Assembly (NCBI GenBank): GCA_024195585.1
Contig: SWBL01000307.1
Span: forward strand, 1-63,907
Length of the DNA: 63,907 nucleotides
Source: Aureobasidium sp. EXF-3400
Lineage: Eukaryota > Ascomycota > Dothideomycetes > Dothideales > Saccotheciaceae
Reading direction: 5' to 3'
A program made the translations under genes and the position numbers. The notes under the pieces are model-generated. The model was not told the DNA's origin. It saw only the letters and a program-made list of their open reading frames with translations, and searched no databases. Below, one piece after another: positions 32,742 to 42,719 of the stretch (position 1 is its first letter; each line of letters opens with the position of its first letter).

Positions 32742-33370
32742 GTTGCCTGAGGCTTTGGAAGAAGAGGGCAGCTGAAAGTTTCTAGTGGGTCATCGATAGA
32801 TGTCTGATCATTATTATAACTGACACCATCTTCGGGTTCGGCATACTGAGCTGCATCACCATGAAGTTGTCGATGCCACGTCACAGCTTCATTCTCGGCA
32901 AAAGAACAGGTCGAATTCTTCGAGAAGTCGGCAGAAAAAAGTGCGCAGCCGAGGGCGTGATCAGTTAGAGCTCCACCTTGGCCACACTACTCAGATTGAG
33001 AAGAGCTTCGTCTCGGTGTCGTCGACAGCTTCGCCGATGGAGTAGATCTGAATATCCGCAACGCATTGCTTCCACCAAGGCCCATCATTAGCGCGTGCAC
33101 TTGGTCAAACAACTATGTCTATCAGCCATCGTAGCATTAACGTCAGACCCGAGATATTGGTAAAGACTGGATTTTGAAGACAATGTACGCTTCTCACCAC
33201 AGCAGCAGTTCTTCATGACATACCCGAACATGCCTGCAATTTCAGGAGTCTGAGAGACCTTGGAAGCTTATCAATATAGCAAGCTATGTTTCTACTGGCC
33301 AGATGATATTTTACGTGATCTCCCAAACGTCAGGCGTGCTCCAACACTGCATATCTCTGTTTCCATCCAT
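32742..33370. other. Intergenic
   Basis: Between the RraA fusion and aminotransferase genes, both minus strand. No gene is seen. Confidence 0.55.
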
Positions 33371-34762
33371 TTACTTGTTGGCAGTCCTGCGTACAACAGT
33401 GTCAAGACTTGACGCAATGTAGGCGACATTGATTTTGGTGACTGTCCATAAGGTCAGCGTGGGATCGAATCTGACTTGAGCGCACCATAATTACTTCCAG
33501 TCATGGAGACTCTGCCGGTGTTGAGTAAGTAGATATGATACTCGTCTCTCAACATGATGGCCTGTTCTTGTGTGACCCCTATATATGAGAACATGCCGAT
33601 CTGTTCGCGGATTAGTCATTCGTCATTATCCGACACACTCGCGCATTCGTACTTGTTTAAGAATGTGCTCCCACTCTCCCGGAGTTTCTCGTCGGATTAG
33701 CTCATGATAAAGCGCCTTGCGCATGGCTTGGATCCGAGAGCTCATAATTTTAAGGTCATCCATCCACTCGGCGAACAACTGTTGATCATCAATGATGGTT
33801 CCCACGATCCGTGCTCCAAAAGCAGCTGGTGTCGAAATCTCGCTGCGGGTGATCTGCTCAAGCAAACTCTTCACCTTCAGCGCTGACTTCGAGCTGTTGG
33901 TCTTGACATGAATCGCACCGATGCGCTCAGAATAAAGGCCAAAATTCTTCGAGAATGACTGCGCAATGCATAACTCCATGTCGCTTTGGTCGAGAAAATG
34001 CTGCAGAGCCCAACCGTCCTCTTTGAGGTTCCCTGAAGCAAATCCCTGACTGGTCAACTTCGTCAGCTGCGAGACGAGTATAGATCTTTTAAGCTTTTGG
34101 ACTTACTATGCCGAGTCGAAAAGGGGGAATAGCCTGCGGCGTTGACACAGAGCCGCGATGGCCTTCCACTGTTCCTTGGTGGGATCAATGCCAGTGGGGT
34201 TGTGAGCGCAGGCCTGGAGTATGATGACGTCCCCAGGTTCAGCTTCACTCTCTAGGCAGTCCATCATGCCTTCAAAACCGAAGGAGTTGGTGCTTGCGCT
34301 GAAGTAGGGATATTCTCTGTGTCGGATCTGCTTGTCGACCATCTCCCAGATCAAGGGATGATTGACCCAGGTAGGATTGGAAAACCAGACCTGTTTAGGT
34401 TTCATCGAACGAGCAAGCAGAAGAGCTCCGACATGATTCGCTCCTGTTCCTGCTATGGTCTGCACCGATGCGATCCGTGAATCACATGAATGCTTGTCTC
34501 CGAGGCTGACACGTCTTGCGCCTTTGAGGAACAGGAGATCGCCGGCGATTGGAAGATAGTCGTGATTCAAGCTAGAATTGTCAAATATAAGACGCTTGAC
34601 CTTGGCTACCACTGGTAGAGTCCAGGGTTGACCGTTGTCGTCTCGGTAAACCCCAGCACTCAACATGACTGCGTTAGGGTGGCTATCTGCTTTGGCTCGC
34701 CTGATTATGCTGAATGCGGCATCTTCTGGAACCGATTCTGCATCCTCAAAAAAAGAAGTCAT
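33371..34762 (-). CDS. Aspartate aminotransferase-family enzyme (PLP fold type I)
   Basis: Moves the amino group between an amino acid (typically aspartate or glutamate) and a 2-oxo acid. Four exons are 34762-34107, 34049-33653, 33600-33495 and 33441-33371, with introns of 57, 52 and 53 bp. Spliced length is 409 aa, normal for the family. Visible features are LSAGVYRDDNGQPW near the N-terminus, the GTGANHVGA cofactor loop, HNPTGIDP, the FPLFDSAYQGFASG block, the Schiff-base Lys in SFSKNFGLYSER, and near the C-terminus GMFSYIGV and GRVSMTG with the carboxylate-binding Arg. No lesion remains once spliced. It is divergent from the alpha/beta hydrolase over 292 bp. It could supply or consume the oxo acid used by the neighbouring aldolases. 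Confidence 0.94.
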
Positions 34763-35054
34763 AATTGTTTATCAGACGACAAGTCTCCCAACAGCCTGTG
34801 TTCGTGGTTTTGATTTGCAATCTCGCTGATGATGCTCGGTAACACGTTTAAGATGGCCGAGCGTCGTCTCGGTGAGACAGCGTCTTGCCGAGAAGTGTGG
34901 ATCAGCTCGTCACTTCGACCTGCCAGCTTCGCCGAATATTTTTGCGTCGAGAATTCATCAAGTAATCAAGACCGCTGGAGAAATTGTTATATACTTGCAG
35001 ACACATACTCGAGTGATTTCATCTGTGAAACAGCTTTATTCATCCATCCACACC

Positions 35055-35939
35055 ATGACGGCTTCGCTGGGTAACAGCGACCACGCAAAGATTGCTAGCG
35101 GAGTGCTCCACGAAGAAGTTCATCTCAAAGTCAACGATGTCGCTCTTGATGTAGCTCTACTTCGCCGGGGAGGAAGCCTTGCCCCTGTTTTATTCCTCCA
35201 CGGTTTTGGATCCACCAAGGAAGACTACAACGACTTCGCATATCATCCTGGCTTCAAGGACCGCCCGTTCATCGCTTACGATGCTCCAGGCTGTGGCGAC
35301 ACCGTGAGCAGTGATCTCACAAAAGATACAATTCACTTTCAAGTCGCGGTCGCGGAAGCCCTGCTGCAACACTTCGACGTCAAAGCATTCCACCTCCAGG
35401 GCCACTCGATGGGAGGACTGACTGCGTTGATCTTGGCTCATCGGAACCCGTCCAGAGTTCTCAGTTTCATCAACATCAAGGGCAATCTCGCGTCCGAGGA
35501 TTGTTTTCTCAGTCGCCAGATAGTTCTGCACCCTTCAGATGATCCCGAGGTCTTCTTCTCCGCCTTTATTGATCGTACTCGAGCATCCAGTTACTATGGC
35601 AGCGCTCTATATGCTGCTAGTCTGCGTCACAAAGTTCAGCTTGCAGCTGTTCGCCCGATCTTCGAGTCTATGGTTGATCTATCAGACAATGGACAGCTCA
35701 TGACGAAATTCGTGGCTCTGCCTTTTCCTAGAATGTACATGTACGGCTCTCAATATTCGAACCTGTCGTATCTGGAACACATCGCGGCCAAAGGTGTGGA
35801 ATTGGCAGAGATCCCCGAAGCAGGCCATCTCCCGATGTATTCGAATCCTGTAGAGATGTGGAGACGAATCGCTGACTTCTTGAACTCGATTGAGGACACT
35901 TCGGGAAACGAGAAGGGGGCAAGGACATCAGAGATCTGA
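35055..35939 (+). CDS. Alpha/beta hydrolase
   Basis: A single exon of 294 aa, starting at 35055 in good context (caccATG). An upstream in-frame extension to 34872 has no support. The fold marks are FLHGFGSTKEDY (oxyanion loop), FIAYDAPGCGDT, the nucleophile Ser in LQGHSMGG and the catalytic His in EAGHLPMYSNP. The GxSxG elbow and C-terminal helix are those of small esterases or C-C bond hydrolases such as MhpC relatives. A TATA-like TTATATAC lies about 65 bp upstream. Position next to the aminotransferase suggests, but does not prove, a part in the same pathway. Confidence 0.85.
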   Translation: MTASLGNSDHAKIASGVLHEEVHLKVNDVALDVALLRRGGSLAPVLFLHGFGSTKEDYNDFAYHPGFKDRPFIAYDAPGCGDTVSSDLTKDTIHFQVAVAEALLQHFDVKAFHLQGHSMGGLTALILAHRNPSRVLSFINIKGNLASEDCFLSRQIVLHPSDDPEVFFSAFIDRTRASSYYGSALYAASLRHKVQLAAVRPIFESMVDLSDNGQLMTKFVALPFPRMYMYGSQYSNLSYLEHIAAKGVELAEIPEAGHLPMYSNPVEMWRRIADFLNSIEDTSGNEKGARTSEI

Positions 35940-36164
35940 GCAGGCGTGTACAAAAATTTAGTCCTCTCGCAAGTGCTGAGTCTTTGATACTATCCGAAGA
36001 TTTTCGAAATGCACTGCAAGAATTGAACACATCTCTACCAAGGACGACTCGATTGACCGACGGCTCGATTTCACAGTCCTTAAACGCTAGGATACTGTAG
36101 ACAAGATAACATAGATATATAGATCACTTGGGCCTACTCATACAGCACAGTGAAGAAACAAGGA

Positions 36165-37715
36165 TCAACTTTGCACCCATGGGCAAAGAGCTAGATCCTG
36201 GAACAAGTCTCCAGCCAATACATCGATCAGTCCCGCTCTGGTGTCCTCAATGCCAAAAGCCAAGAACAATGGATCGTCTAGAAACCCATGGTACTTTTGC
36301 CCGTGAGTCTTCCAACTAACGCTGGTCACATAGAACATTTCCGTGTGGCCAGCGGGGATCTCTTTGCTAGGATCATTCTCATATAGCAGCGAATGCGTCT
36401 CTTTGGTCAGGGTAGCACGTCCATGGATCCAAAGAGGTCGTTGTGAAATTGCATGAATTGCAAAAGGAGCATTGCGCTGGAAGAGCATCACATATGGCTC
36501 ATAGACACCATGCCAGTCGTGATAGGACTTGTGGTGGAAGATGGTGAAGATGAAGGTGTTTGAGTCGCTCGGAACGCAAGCGGCGTCCGCGCGTCTGCAA
36601 AGAGTGATGGAGAGGGAGTTTGTAGCCTGGTGAATGGACTCATCTGTCGGAGTCAAGGGGGGCATATACATGGTCAGGCACACGTCGTCTTTGCTGGCTG
36701 AGTTGACAGCGAGGTTTGGCCCAACAGAGCCGTCAAACGATAGCTGGGCAAACACTCTATGTGGGAAGATATCATGGTGTGCATAGGCTTTATTCTCGCT
36801 GTCCCAGAAGAGAAAGAAGTTCTTCTCCATACCACGCACCGGTGGGGGCCTTTGGACTTCTGTGGCATGGGTAAAGAGTCTTGGCACCACAGATTTCTCA
36901 GCATTGAAATCGTCGAGCAACATACGAGCATCTTCCATCCAGATACCAATACAAGAGTGGGAAGACTGCGAGCCATACATGATATATGGAGCATCCGGAC
37001 CGTAGTACATACGTGCATCTCTTGGGCCCGACCGGAAGTTGAAGTATGAAAACTCTTCTGTACAGTTTCCCGCAATCGAGGGCTCGATAGGGAGGACGGC
37101 TGGCTCAGCTGTGCAGACCATGGTACCATCCAAAAGACCCACACTGCATGTCATCTCTTCTGAAACAGATATGTCCTGCCCGCTTTGTTCATGCTGAGCG
37201 ATCATGATCCAGAGGTTGTGATCTGTGGGATGTGGTATGATGTTCGGGTTGTAGATATTGACTCCGCCAGTGAATATGGAACTGAACTTCCGGTCGGCGG
37301 TCGATAATGAAAACAGCTCGCGGTAGTCGACACTATCAGGGAGCAAGCTGTATTCATCGTCTGGCTCGTCCATGTCATCGATTGTGGTGGAAGTGGTATT
37401 CGAAGTCGTCTTAGGCGACTCCTCATGAGCACCGGAAGTACTAGGATGCTTCTTGATCTCGTCTTCCTGGAAGTCCTCAGCGTAGATGCTGTCAAGATAG
37501 TCATCATCCTCAGAGTTGTCGTCTTGAGCCACTTTGCCTGGCGAAGAGAACAAGAGCTCGCCTGAAATTTGAGAGAAGCCTTTCTCATGGTCAGGTCCGA
37601 TCAGTCCTTCGGCGGATCTTGTGGGAGCGATTCTCAAGAAGCAAAGAAACAGAATCCCAGCGACGACTAGAACGAGACCTATGTTCGTGCGCCTTTGAGA
37701 GCGTTTCAATAGCAT
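36165..37715 (-). CDS. Putative type II membrane beta-mannosyltransferase (GT91/BMT-like)
   Basis: A single exon of about 516 aa; the first ATG is at 37715. A short basic cytosolic tail, one signal anchor (NIGLVLVVAGILFLCFL), an acidic Ser/Thr-rich stem of about 90 residues, then a luminal domain from about 130 to the end: the layout of a Golgi glycosyltransferase. The luminal blocks GPRDARMYYGP, CIGIWMEDARMLLDD, RGMEKNFFLFWDSENKAYAH and SIHQATNSLSITLCRRAD resemble, in my judgement, Candida beta-1,2-mannosyltransferases (family GT91, BMT domain). The assignment is from memory of the family and needs a profile search. It faces the alpha/beta hydrolase tail to tail, and the next four genes are also surface-glycan types. 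Confidence 0.6.
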   Translation of the reverse strand: MLLKRSQRRTNIGLVLVVAGILFLCFLRIAPTRSAEGLIGPDHEKGFSQISGELLFSSPGKVAQDDNSEDDDYLDSIYAEDFQEDEIKKHPSTSGAHEESPKTTSNTTSTTIDDMDEPDDEYSLLPDSVDYRELFSLSTADRKFSSIFTGGVNIYNPNIIPHPTDHNLWIMIAQHEQSGQDISVSEEMTCSVGLLDGTMVCTAEPAVLPIEPSIAGNCTEEFSYFNFRSGPRDARMYYGPDAPYIMYGSQSSHSCIGIWMEDARMLLDDFNAEKSVVPRLFTHATEVQRPPPVRGMEKNFFLFWDSENKAYAHHDIFPHRVFAQLSFDGSVGPNLAVNSASKDDVCLTMYMPPLTPTDESIHQATNSLSITLCRRADAACVPSDSNTFIFTIFHHKSYHDWHGVYEPYVMLFQRNAPFAIHAISQRPLWIHGRATLTKETHSLLYENDPSKEIPAGHTEMFYVTSVSWKTHGQKYHGFLDDPLFLAFGIEDTRAGLIDVLAGDLFQDLALCPWVQS

Positions 37716-38551
37716 CGTGATAACGGACAAAACTCGATAGATGAGTTCAAGAGAATTGTCAAGTCTGAGAATCCAGCGTTCATGGGGGTTGGACGGACGC
37801 GAAGTTTGGACTACTCATTGCGGAGGTCGTCCTTTCCACTCGGAGAAGCGCGTCTGACACCGCTGCCCGCCATGCGCAGCTGAACGGCGCGCTGTACAGG
37901 CTCTGAGTGTCACAAAGGTACAATCACAAGCCCGGCATTTCACTCACCCCGAACCGTTATCAAAGGGTATGGACAATAAAGAGTTGTTGTGGTGTGCTAT
38001 GTACTGTACCTCTAGAATCTTCCTCGTTTGCATCAATCTTGAGCCGGATCTTCCAGCTGTCGATCGCATTCATAGTTCGAATGTACCTCCACATCCTCTA
38101 CTCTTAGCTCCCGCTGTCCCGCGGTTGACACTTTGGGGCCTGCCGAGCCGTCTCCACAGGTTCGTACAAGGTTCGGGCACACGATTGTGGCGATAGAGTT
38201 TTGAATCGCAGAACATTCTTTTCTTGGTAGCGAGGGCACTTGTAATGAGTTAATGGTGTTTATGCCGGGGTGTGATATGAGTTCACATTGTATATTAGTA
38301 CCGTCCACCCGTCCCGCTGCCCCGAAATAAATATGCGACCACGTTGACTGTGGCTTTGACTGCGATAACAGCATTCATCGAAATATCTAGCATATGGTTG
38401 GTCCTCGGAAGCTCATCAGATGCTTGCCTGCAAGGCGTGCTGATTCGCCTCTGCCAGCCACACCCGTGCCAAAATACCTTGCAGACTGACTATCGAAAGT
38501 TATTCCATGTGTAACTTACACCGCGTACGCAGCGCTGCAAACTTGAAGCCG
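37716..38551. other. Intergenic
   Basis: Promoter of the GT91-like gene and 3' flank of the propeller-like gene. No gene is seen. Confidence 0.55.
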
Positions 38552-39874
38552 CTAATAGTCGAATGTGAGCTTGAACATGTTGAATGGTCCGTTGGGGCCC
38601 TGCGAGAAGTACAACTCATTCGATTTGGTCGACCATCCTGGATGGGCTGATATTCCATAGCCCCCCCAACCAGATCCGCTCGTTAGGACCTTGTATCCGC
38701 GGGACCATGGTCCCCAAGGCTTTGCAGCCACATAGAAGAAGCTGAAGTCATAGTAGAGTGTGCACATCAACATGTACTTCTGAAAGTAGGAGCTCCAGAA
38801 TATGCTGCCGTATTGGCCGCATGCAAAGCGTCCATTTGACTCGGCAGTCTGCATGCCGAATTTAGCAGCATCTGTCGCGGCTGGAATACCACGGATCCAG
38901 ACTGGAGTAGCATCACCAGCAGTGAGATACACAAGATACTCGTATTTGTTTGCGTCGAATGCTGCATCATTGGCTTTGACCCGTCCCACGACTATGTTAC
39001 CAAATGGGCCCTGTTGATTGTAGTTGTAGATGTACGCTTGGGATCGCAAGATAGCGAAGAGACCCAGCTGAACTGATTTTGGACCTGTGAGAAGTGGTCC
39101 CAGCCGTGTCGCAATGGGCTGAGTCTGGCCGAGCGTCACGGCAACGATACCGGCACCTTGATCAACAAAGCTTCCATCTGGTCCTCCGCGAGTGATCTCC
39201 CAGACGTAAGCGACTCCAGTAGTATCGTTTATTGCTGCGACATTGGAAGTGTCCATGCCGTACTGTGATTGCGGTGCGATTGGCTTGGGATCTCCATGCC
39301 ATGGTGAAGCAAATTGGTATGCCCCGACATTGGAGTGTGCTGCCGCATCGATGACTGAGACATTCTTAGTCCCATAGAACGCAGGACCCATGGAGAAGCC
39401 ACACGTATCGATATCCGGAGAGCACATCATGTCACCGCAGTTCCAAATGTGTCGACCGCCTAGGAAGCTGGATCGACATTTGTCGCCTCCGAGACTGTGT
39501 CGCCCCATTGGTCCAGTGAATTCAATGTTTCCAACATACTGAATGTTCCACTTGGTACCATTCTGGCGCATGAAAGTCTGGCTATCGGGCAACTGAGGAG
39601 TCTTCGTCGCTGGTGGGCTACTGGCGATGACAATTGGAGCGATGATAGTAGCCAAGAGTGAGAGAGGGATCATCGTCAAGATGAAGATGACGAAGATGTT
39701 ATGAGCAGACGGCGATATAGTCAAAAAACGAGGAGTCAAACGATGGACCAAGTTGGATGTGAGATTATAGCAGAATTGAAAGCAGATGCATAAAACATTG
39801 CGGTTGCGAGTTGCTGGCTTCTTATCTGAGGCGACAACCTCCGATTGTGTTTCAGAGTTAAGCGCTTTCGACAT
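38552..39874 (-). CDS. Membrane-anchored, propeller-like luminal/extracellular protein, unknown
   Basis: A single exon of about 440 aa. The frame is open 22 codons further upstream, but the first ATG is 39874. One membrane helix at about 58-85 (IFVIFILTMIPLSLLATIIA) separates a basic cytosolic tail from a large outer domain. That domain is Gly/Trp/Tyr-rich with repeated beta-strand-like blocks (GRHIWNCGDMMC, GAYQFASPWHGD, GRFACGQYGSIFWSSYF, KPWGPWSRGYKVL, GISAHPGW), suggestive of a beta-propeller of the DUF4185/glycoside-hydrolase type. I cannot point to catalytic residues. Between two glycan-type genes, a role in glycan binding or trimming is plausible. Confidence 0.65.
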   Translation of the reverse strand: MSKALNSETQSEVVASDKKPATRNRNVLCICFQFCYNLTSNLVHRLTPRFLTISPSAHNIFVIFILTMIPLSLLATIIAPIVIASSPPATKTPQLPDSQTFMRQNGTKWNIQYVGNIEFTGPMGRHSLGGDKCRSSFLGGRHIWNCGDMMCSPDIDTCGFSMGPAFYGTKNVSVIDAAAHSNVGAYQFASPWHGDPKPIAPQSQYGMDTSNVAAINDTTGVAYVWEITRGGPDGSFVDQGAGIVAVTLGQTQPIATRLGPLLTGPKSVQLGLFAILRSQAYIYNYNQQGPFGNIVVGRVKANDAAFDANKYEYLVYLTAGDATPVWIRGIPAATDAAKFGMQTAESNGRFACGQYGSIFWSSYFQKYMLMCTLYYDFSFFYVAAKPWGPWSRGYKVLTSGSGWGGYGISAHPGWSTKSNELYFSQGPNGPFNMFKLTFDY

Positions 39875-40589
39875 TATGCTGTCCCCTTTAATGTTGAAGA
39901 AGGCGTGTATAGGGGTAAGCAGCGTGTAAAAAAGACACACTAGATTCTTAGACGTTGTTGTTTGGCCCCTATCCTGTATACGGGAAGCTTCTAAGATGAG
40001 AACAGGGGCTCACAGGGTAGAGAAGGTCGAGCACTGGGCTTTTATGAGCCTGAGCCTGTACGTCATACCTCCTGATCAAGTCAGCTCTCGATATGGTTCT
40101 TGACTTCAATCAACATGCTGTTTCTTTGGGGTTTGCAGCATAGGATAAGCAGATCCAAAGTATTCTGGCGATTTCTCCTGATCTGTCGAGATCTTTCAAT
40201 CATACGGCTGTACTTTGAGTAAGGAGAAGAATCGGAAAGGAAGGTGTATGCTACGCCAAGGGGGTCAAGTGCTTTCCAATCGTGCACAGCCTGGACGCCC
40301 TACCCAACAGACGCTGTGATTGTTAATTCGGCACTTAGCAGGCTCCTACAACTTGCGCTCGCCCAGTCATGGCATGATCCGTCATTAGAGAACTCAGGAC
40401 AATACAGAAGACGATCATAGAGATGATAACGTATGTGTAGGCTAGGGGCAAGCTTGGAGGATGGTAGCGAAAGCATCGTCATAAGAATTGTCTACCGACA
40501 GCACGAGCTTCCATCCTCCTATGTATGGCAGACAAGGAGGTCTCCTCAACAGGCATTTTGTCCTCTCCGGATCTACCATTTGACATAAC
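39875..40589. other. Intergenic
   Basis: Between two minus-strand cluster genes. Only short frames without family features are seen. Confidence 0.55.
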
Positions 40590-41711
40590 TCAAACTCTCG
40601 ACTCTCTTCCTCTTCGTAAAGCATCAGCTCTCAGTGCTTGGCCCTCATTCCAAAGCTCCTGAATGTTCAGTTCCATAGTTTGTTGCAATCGCGTCAGGTC
40701 TGAGTCGTCACCCTCTGACCATTTTGTACGAAGTGCTTCCATCTGACCTTTGAGCAGCTCGATCTCTTTCTCTATGTAGAACCATCTCCTCTGTTTCCCG
40801 ACCGACTCAAAACAGATACCATAGGCTTCACAGTAGCATGTGTACTCATTTGGACAGCTCACGTGTTGTCCTGTGAAGACGTAATGCCAGAGGTACTCCC
40901 ACGTTCGTCCAGTGTCATGGTCGCTTCCAGGGAGCCCCAAGAGCCAATCGCGGTAAAAGATATATTGCTTTAGCGAGGTTTCTCTAATGCGCTCACGCGA
41001 AACAGCAAACTGTGCACAACATGGCTGCGACATCTGCTTGGGCAAAGGTTGTCCTGGATTCAGTTCTTGCAAGAAATCAACGATGGCCGACTTCCAGATC
41101 TCATCTTCTCCAAACATTCCATAATAGTCCAGGACTGTTGGGCAGCCAGGATCCAGGTCACATCTCATATTCACGTACCCTTCGCGTATAACCCGCTCGT
41201 TGCTGAGGTTACGTATCATGGCAGCAGCGTCGTGGTCTAGTATCGCGTTGTTGTGATGGCTGTATCGATGCGCATGCATGAACATCGTTATCTCTGGCAA
41301 CGAATCGTAGAAGTCGATGATGTAAGTCAGATACACCATGGCTTCATGACCCTTGTTCTTCGAGACTCGGTGTGGTGCATCAGGATCGTCCACCACGTAA
41401 ATGTGTTGTTCAACACCGAGATTCTCTTCCTCTACCCAGCTTGTATCTTCATGCTTCATACGCGCGATCGTGAGACCTCTTGTGTAGTTTGAGCCTGGAG
41501 GTTTCCCAGATCCGGGCAAGTATGTTGGAATTCTCCAGGAGGATGTGTTTTTAGCCTCATTTGTGGCCTCGATATGCTGTATCGTTTCGATGCTCAAGTC
41601 AATTCGGCTCCAGCGCAGTTTGTCGAATACCGAAGATAAATGAATGACGACAGCAATGCCGAGGACGAGTGCAACAAGAGCTATAGGACGTGCCCATCGT
41701 GGTAGGAGCAT
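40590..41711 (-). CDS. DUF3431 family type II membrane protein
   Basis: A single exon of 373 aa. A signal anchor at about 8-27 (PIALVALVLGIAVVIHL) is followed by a luminal DUF3431 domain. The signature GHEAMVYLTYIIDFYDSLP and MFMHAHRYSHHN (about 120-155), then EGYVNMRCDLDPGCP, and CCAQFAVSRERI late in the domain all match the fungal family. DUF3431 has no proven activity, but its type II topology and company suggest a glycosyltransferase-like role. A coiled region rich in Glu/Gln/Leu closes the protein. Family call is firm, function open. Confidence 0.9.
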   Translation of the reverse strand: MLLPRWARPIALVALVLGIAVVIHLSSVFDKLRWSRIDLSIETIQHIEATNEAKNTSSWRIPTYLPGSGKPPGSNYTRGLTIARMKHEDTSWVEEENLGVEQHIYVVDDPDAPHRVSKNKGHEAMVYLTYIIDFYDSLPEITMFMHAHRYSHHNNAILDHDAAAMIRNLSNERVIREGYVNMRCDLDPGCPTVLDYYGMFGEDEIWKSAIVDFLQELNPGQPLPKQMSQPCCAQFAVSRERIRETSLKQYIFYRDWLLGLPGSDHDTGRTWEYLWHYVFTGQHVSCPNEYTCYCEAYGICFESVGKQRRWFYIEKEIELLKGQMEALRTKWSEGDDSDLTRLQQTMELNIQELWNEGQALRADALRRGRESRV

Positions 41712-42719
41712 CTTATCAACAGCAATGAATTTTTCTGCTGTGAGTGCACAGCACGTTTGCTCTCGCTTGGTGTAGAGGCCGCGAAACTGTCAATTGTGGC
41801 ACAGCAGGTCTTCGGGGTGCGAAGACGGCTGCAGATGAGGCCTCTGGCAGTTGATCGGAAGCGTCCGCCAGGCACAGAGTTACAAGTGCTTAACTGGAAT
41901 GTCAATAGCTCCTGTCGACTCCATTCCTCCAGGGTGACAGCGCTGAGGCAGACGCCATAACCCAAGGCGTGCTGACCAGACTAGGGTCATGGTACTTGCA
42001 AAGATGTGTTGAGGTACACACCTCCCGTCTCGAGTTGAAGAAGCCGTGTCTAGCAGCATCGCGGGTTTGATCAGGTCCTCATCCACCTGCCGAACCCCTT
42101 TCGATCGCATTGCAGTACTATACGTACTATACGTACTCTTGACGAGTTAGCCACGCGGCATGAACAGAAACGTCACCCCACCACCGATGCTACACCTGCA
42201 TTAGTGAGCGATAGTATCTACGTCTTATCCACCTCCAGCCACAATGCAGGAAAGACGGTAAATATCTGTTACACCATTATTCCCGGTTTTAGAGTTCTGC
42301 TAGGATCTCGAACCGCAGGATTAGGGTTGTGCTCGTAGCTGATGCGGGGAGGTGGAACCGAGGTAGCCATGTGGTGTACCTCTAGAACTCAGAATTCGCG
42401 GCTGGCAGGCAACAGAACAAGAAGCGTGGGACCGCAGCGTGCGTGGCTTTAGGAACGAGACAAGCTGGTGTGATGGCTGTGAAGGCCAACTTCGGCTCGC
42501 TGCAGCATGCCCGCATCACTATCAATGATTGTCTGGATCCCATACATATACGTACTGAATATTGTGACTAATCGCATTCATGATGTTCGATGCACAAGCT
42601 TCGCGATCCGCACGGTGGCTGGCTAAGCTTTGATACCCTGATCTAAATTTGCGTCAGAATCGAATAGGTACAAGCCTTGGTACCAGTCTGTCCTATCCCC
42701 AGGTACGGTATCAGTCTCA
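41712..42719. other. Intergenic with short GTACTATAC repeat
   Basis: A 1-kb gap between the DUF3431 and GT32 genes. A 9-bp unit GTACTATAC is repeated 2.6 times at 42115-42137. No gene is seen. Confidence 0.55.

Noticed and set aside
33371..34762. Broken aminotransferase pseudogene
   Set aside because: The open frames looked truncated, but three introns (57, 52, 53 bp) restore a complete 409-aa enzyme including the PLP Lys and C-terminal Arg block.
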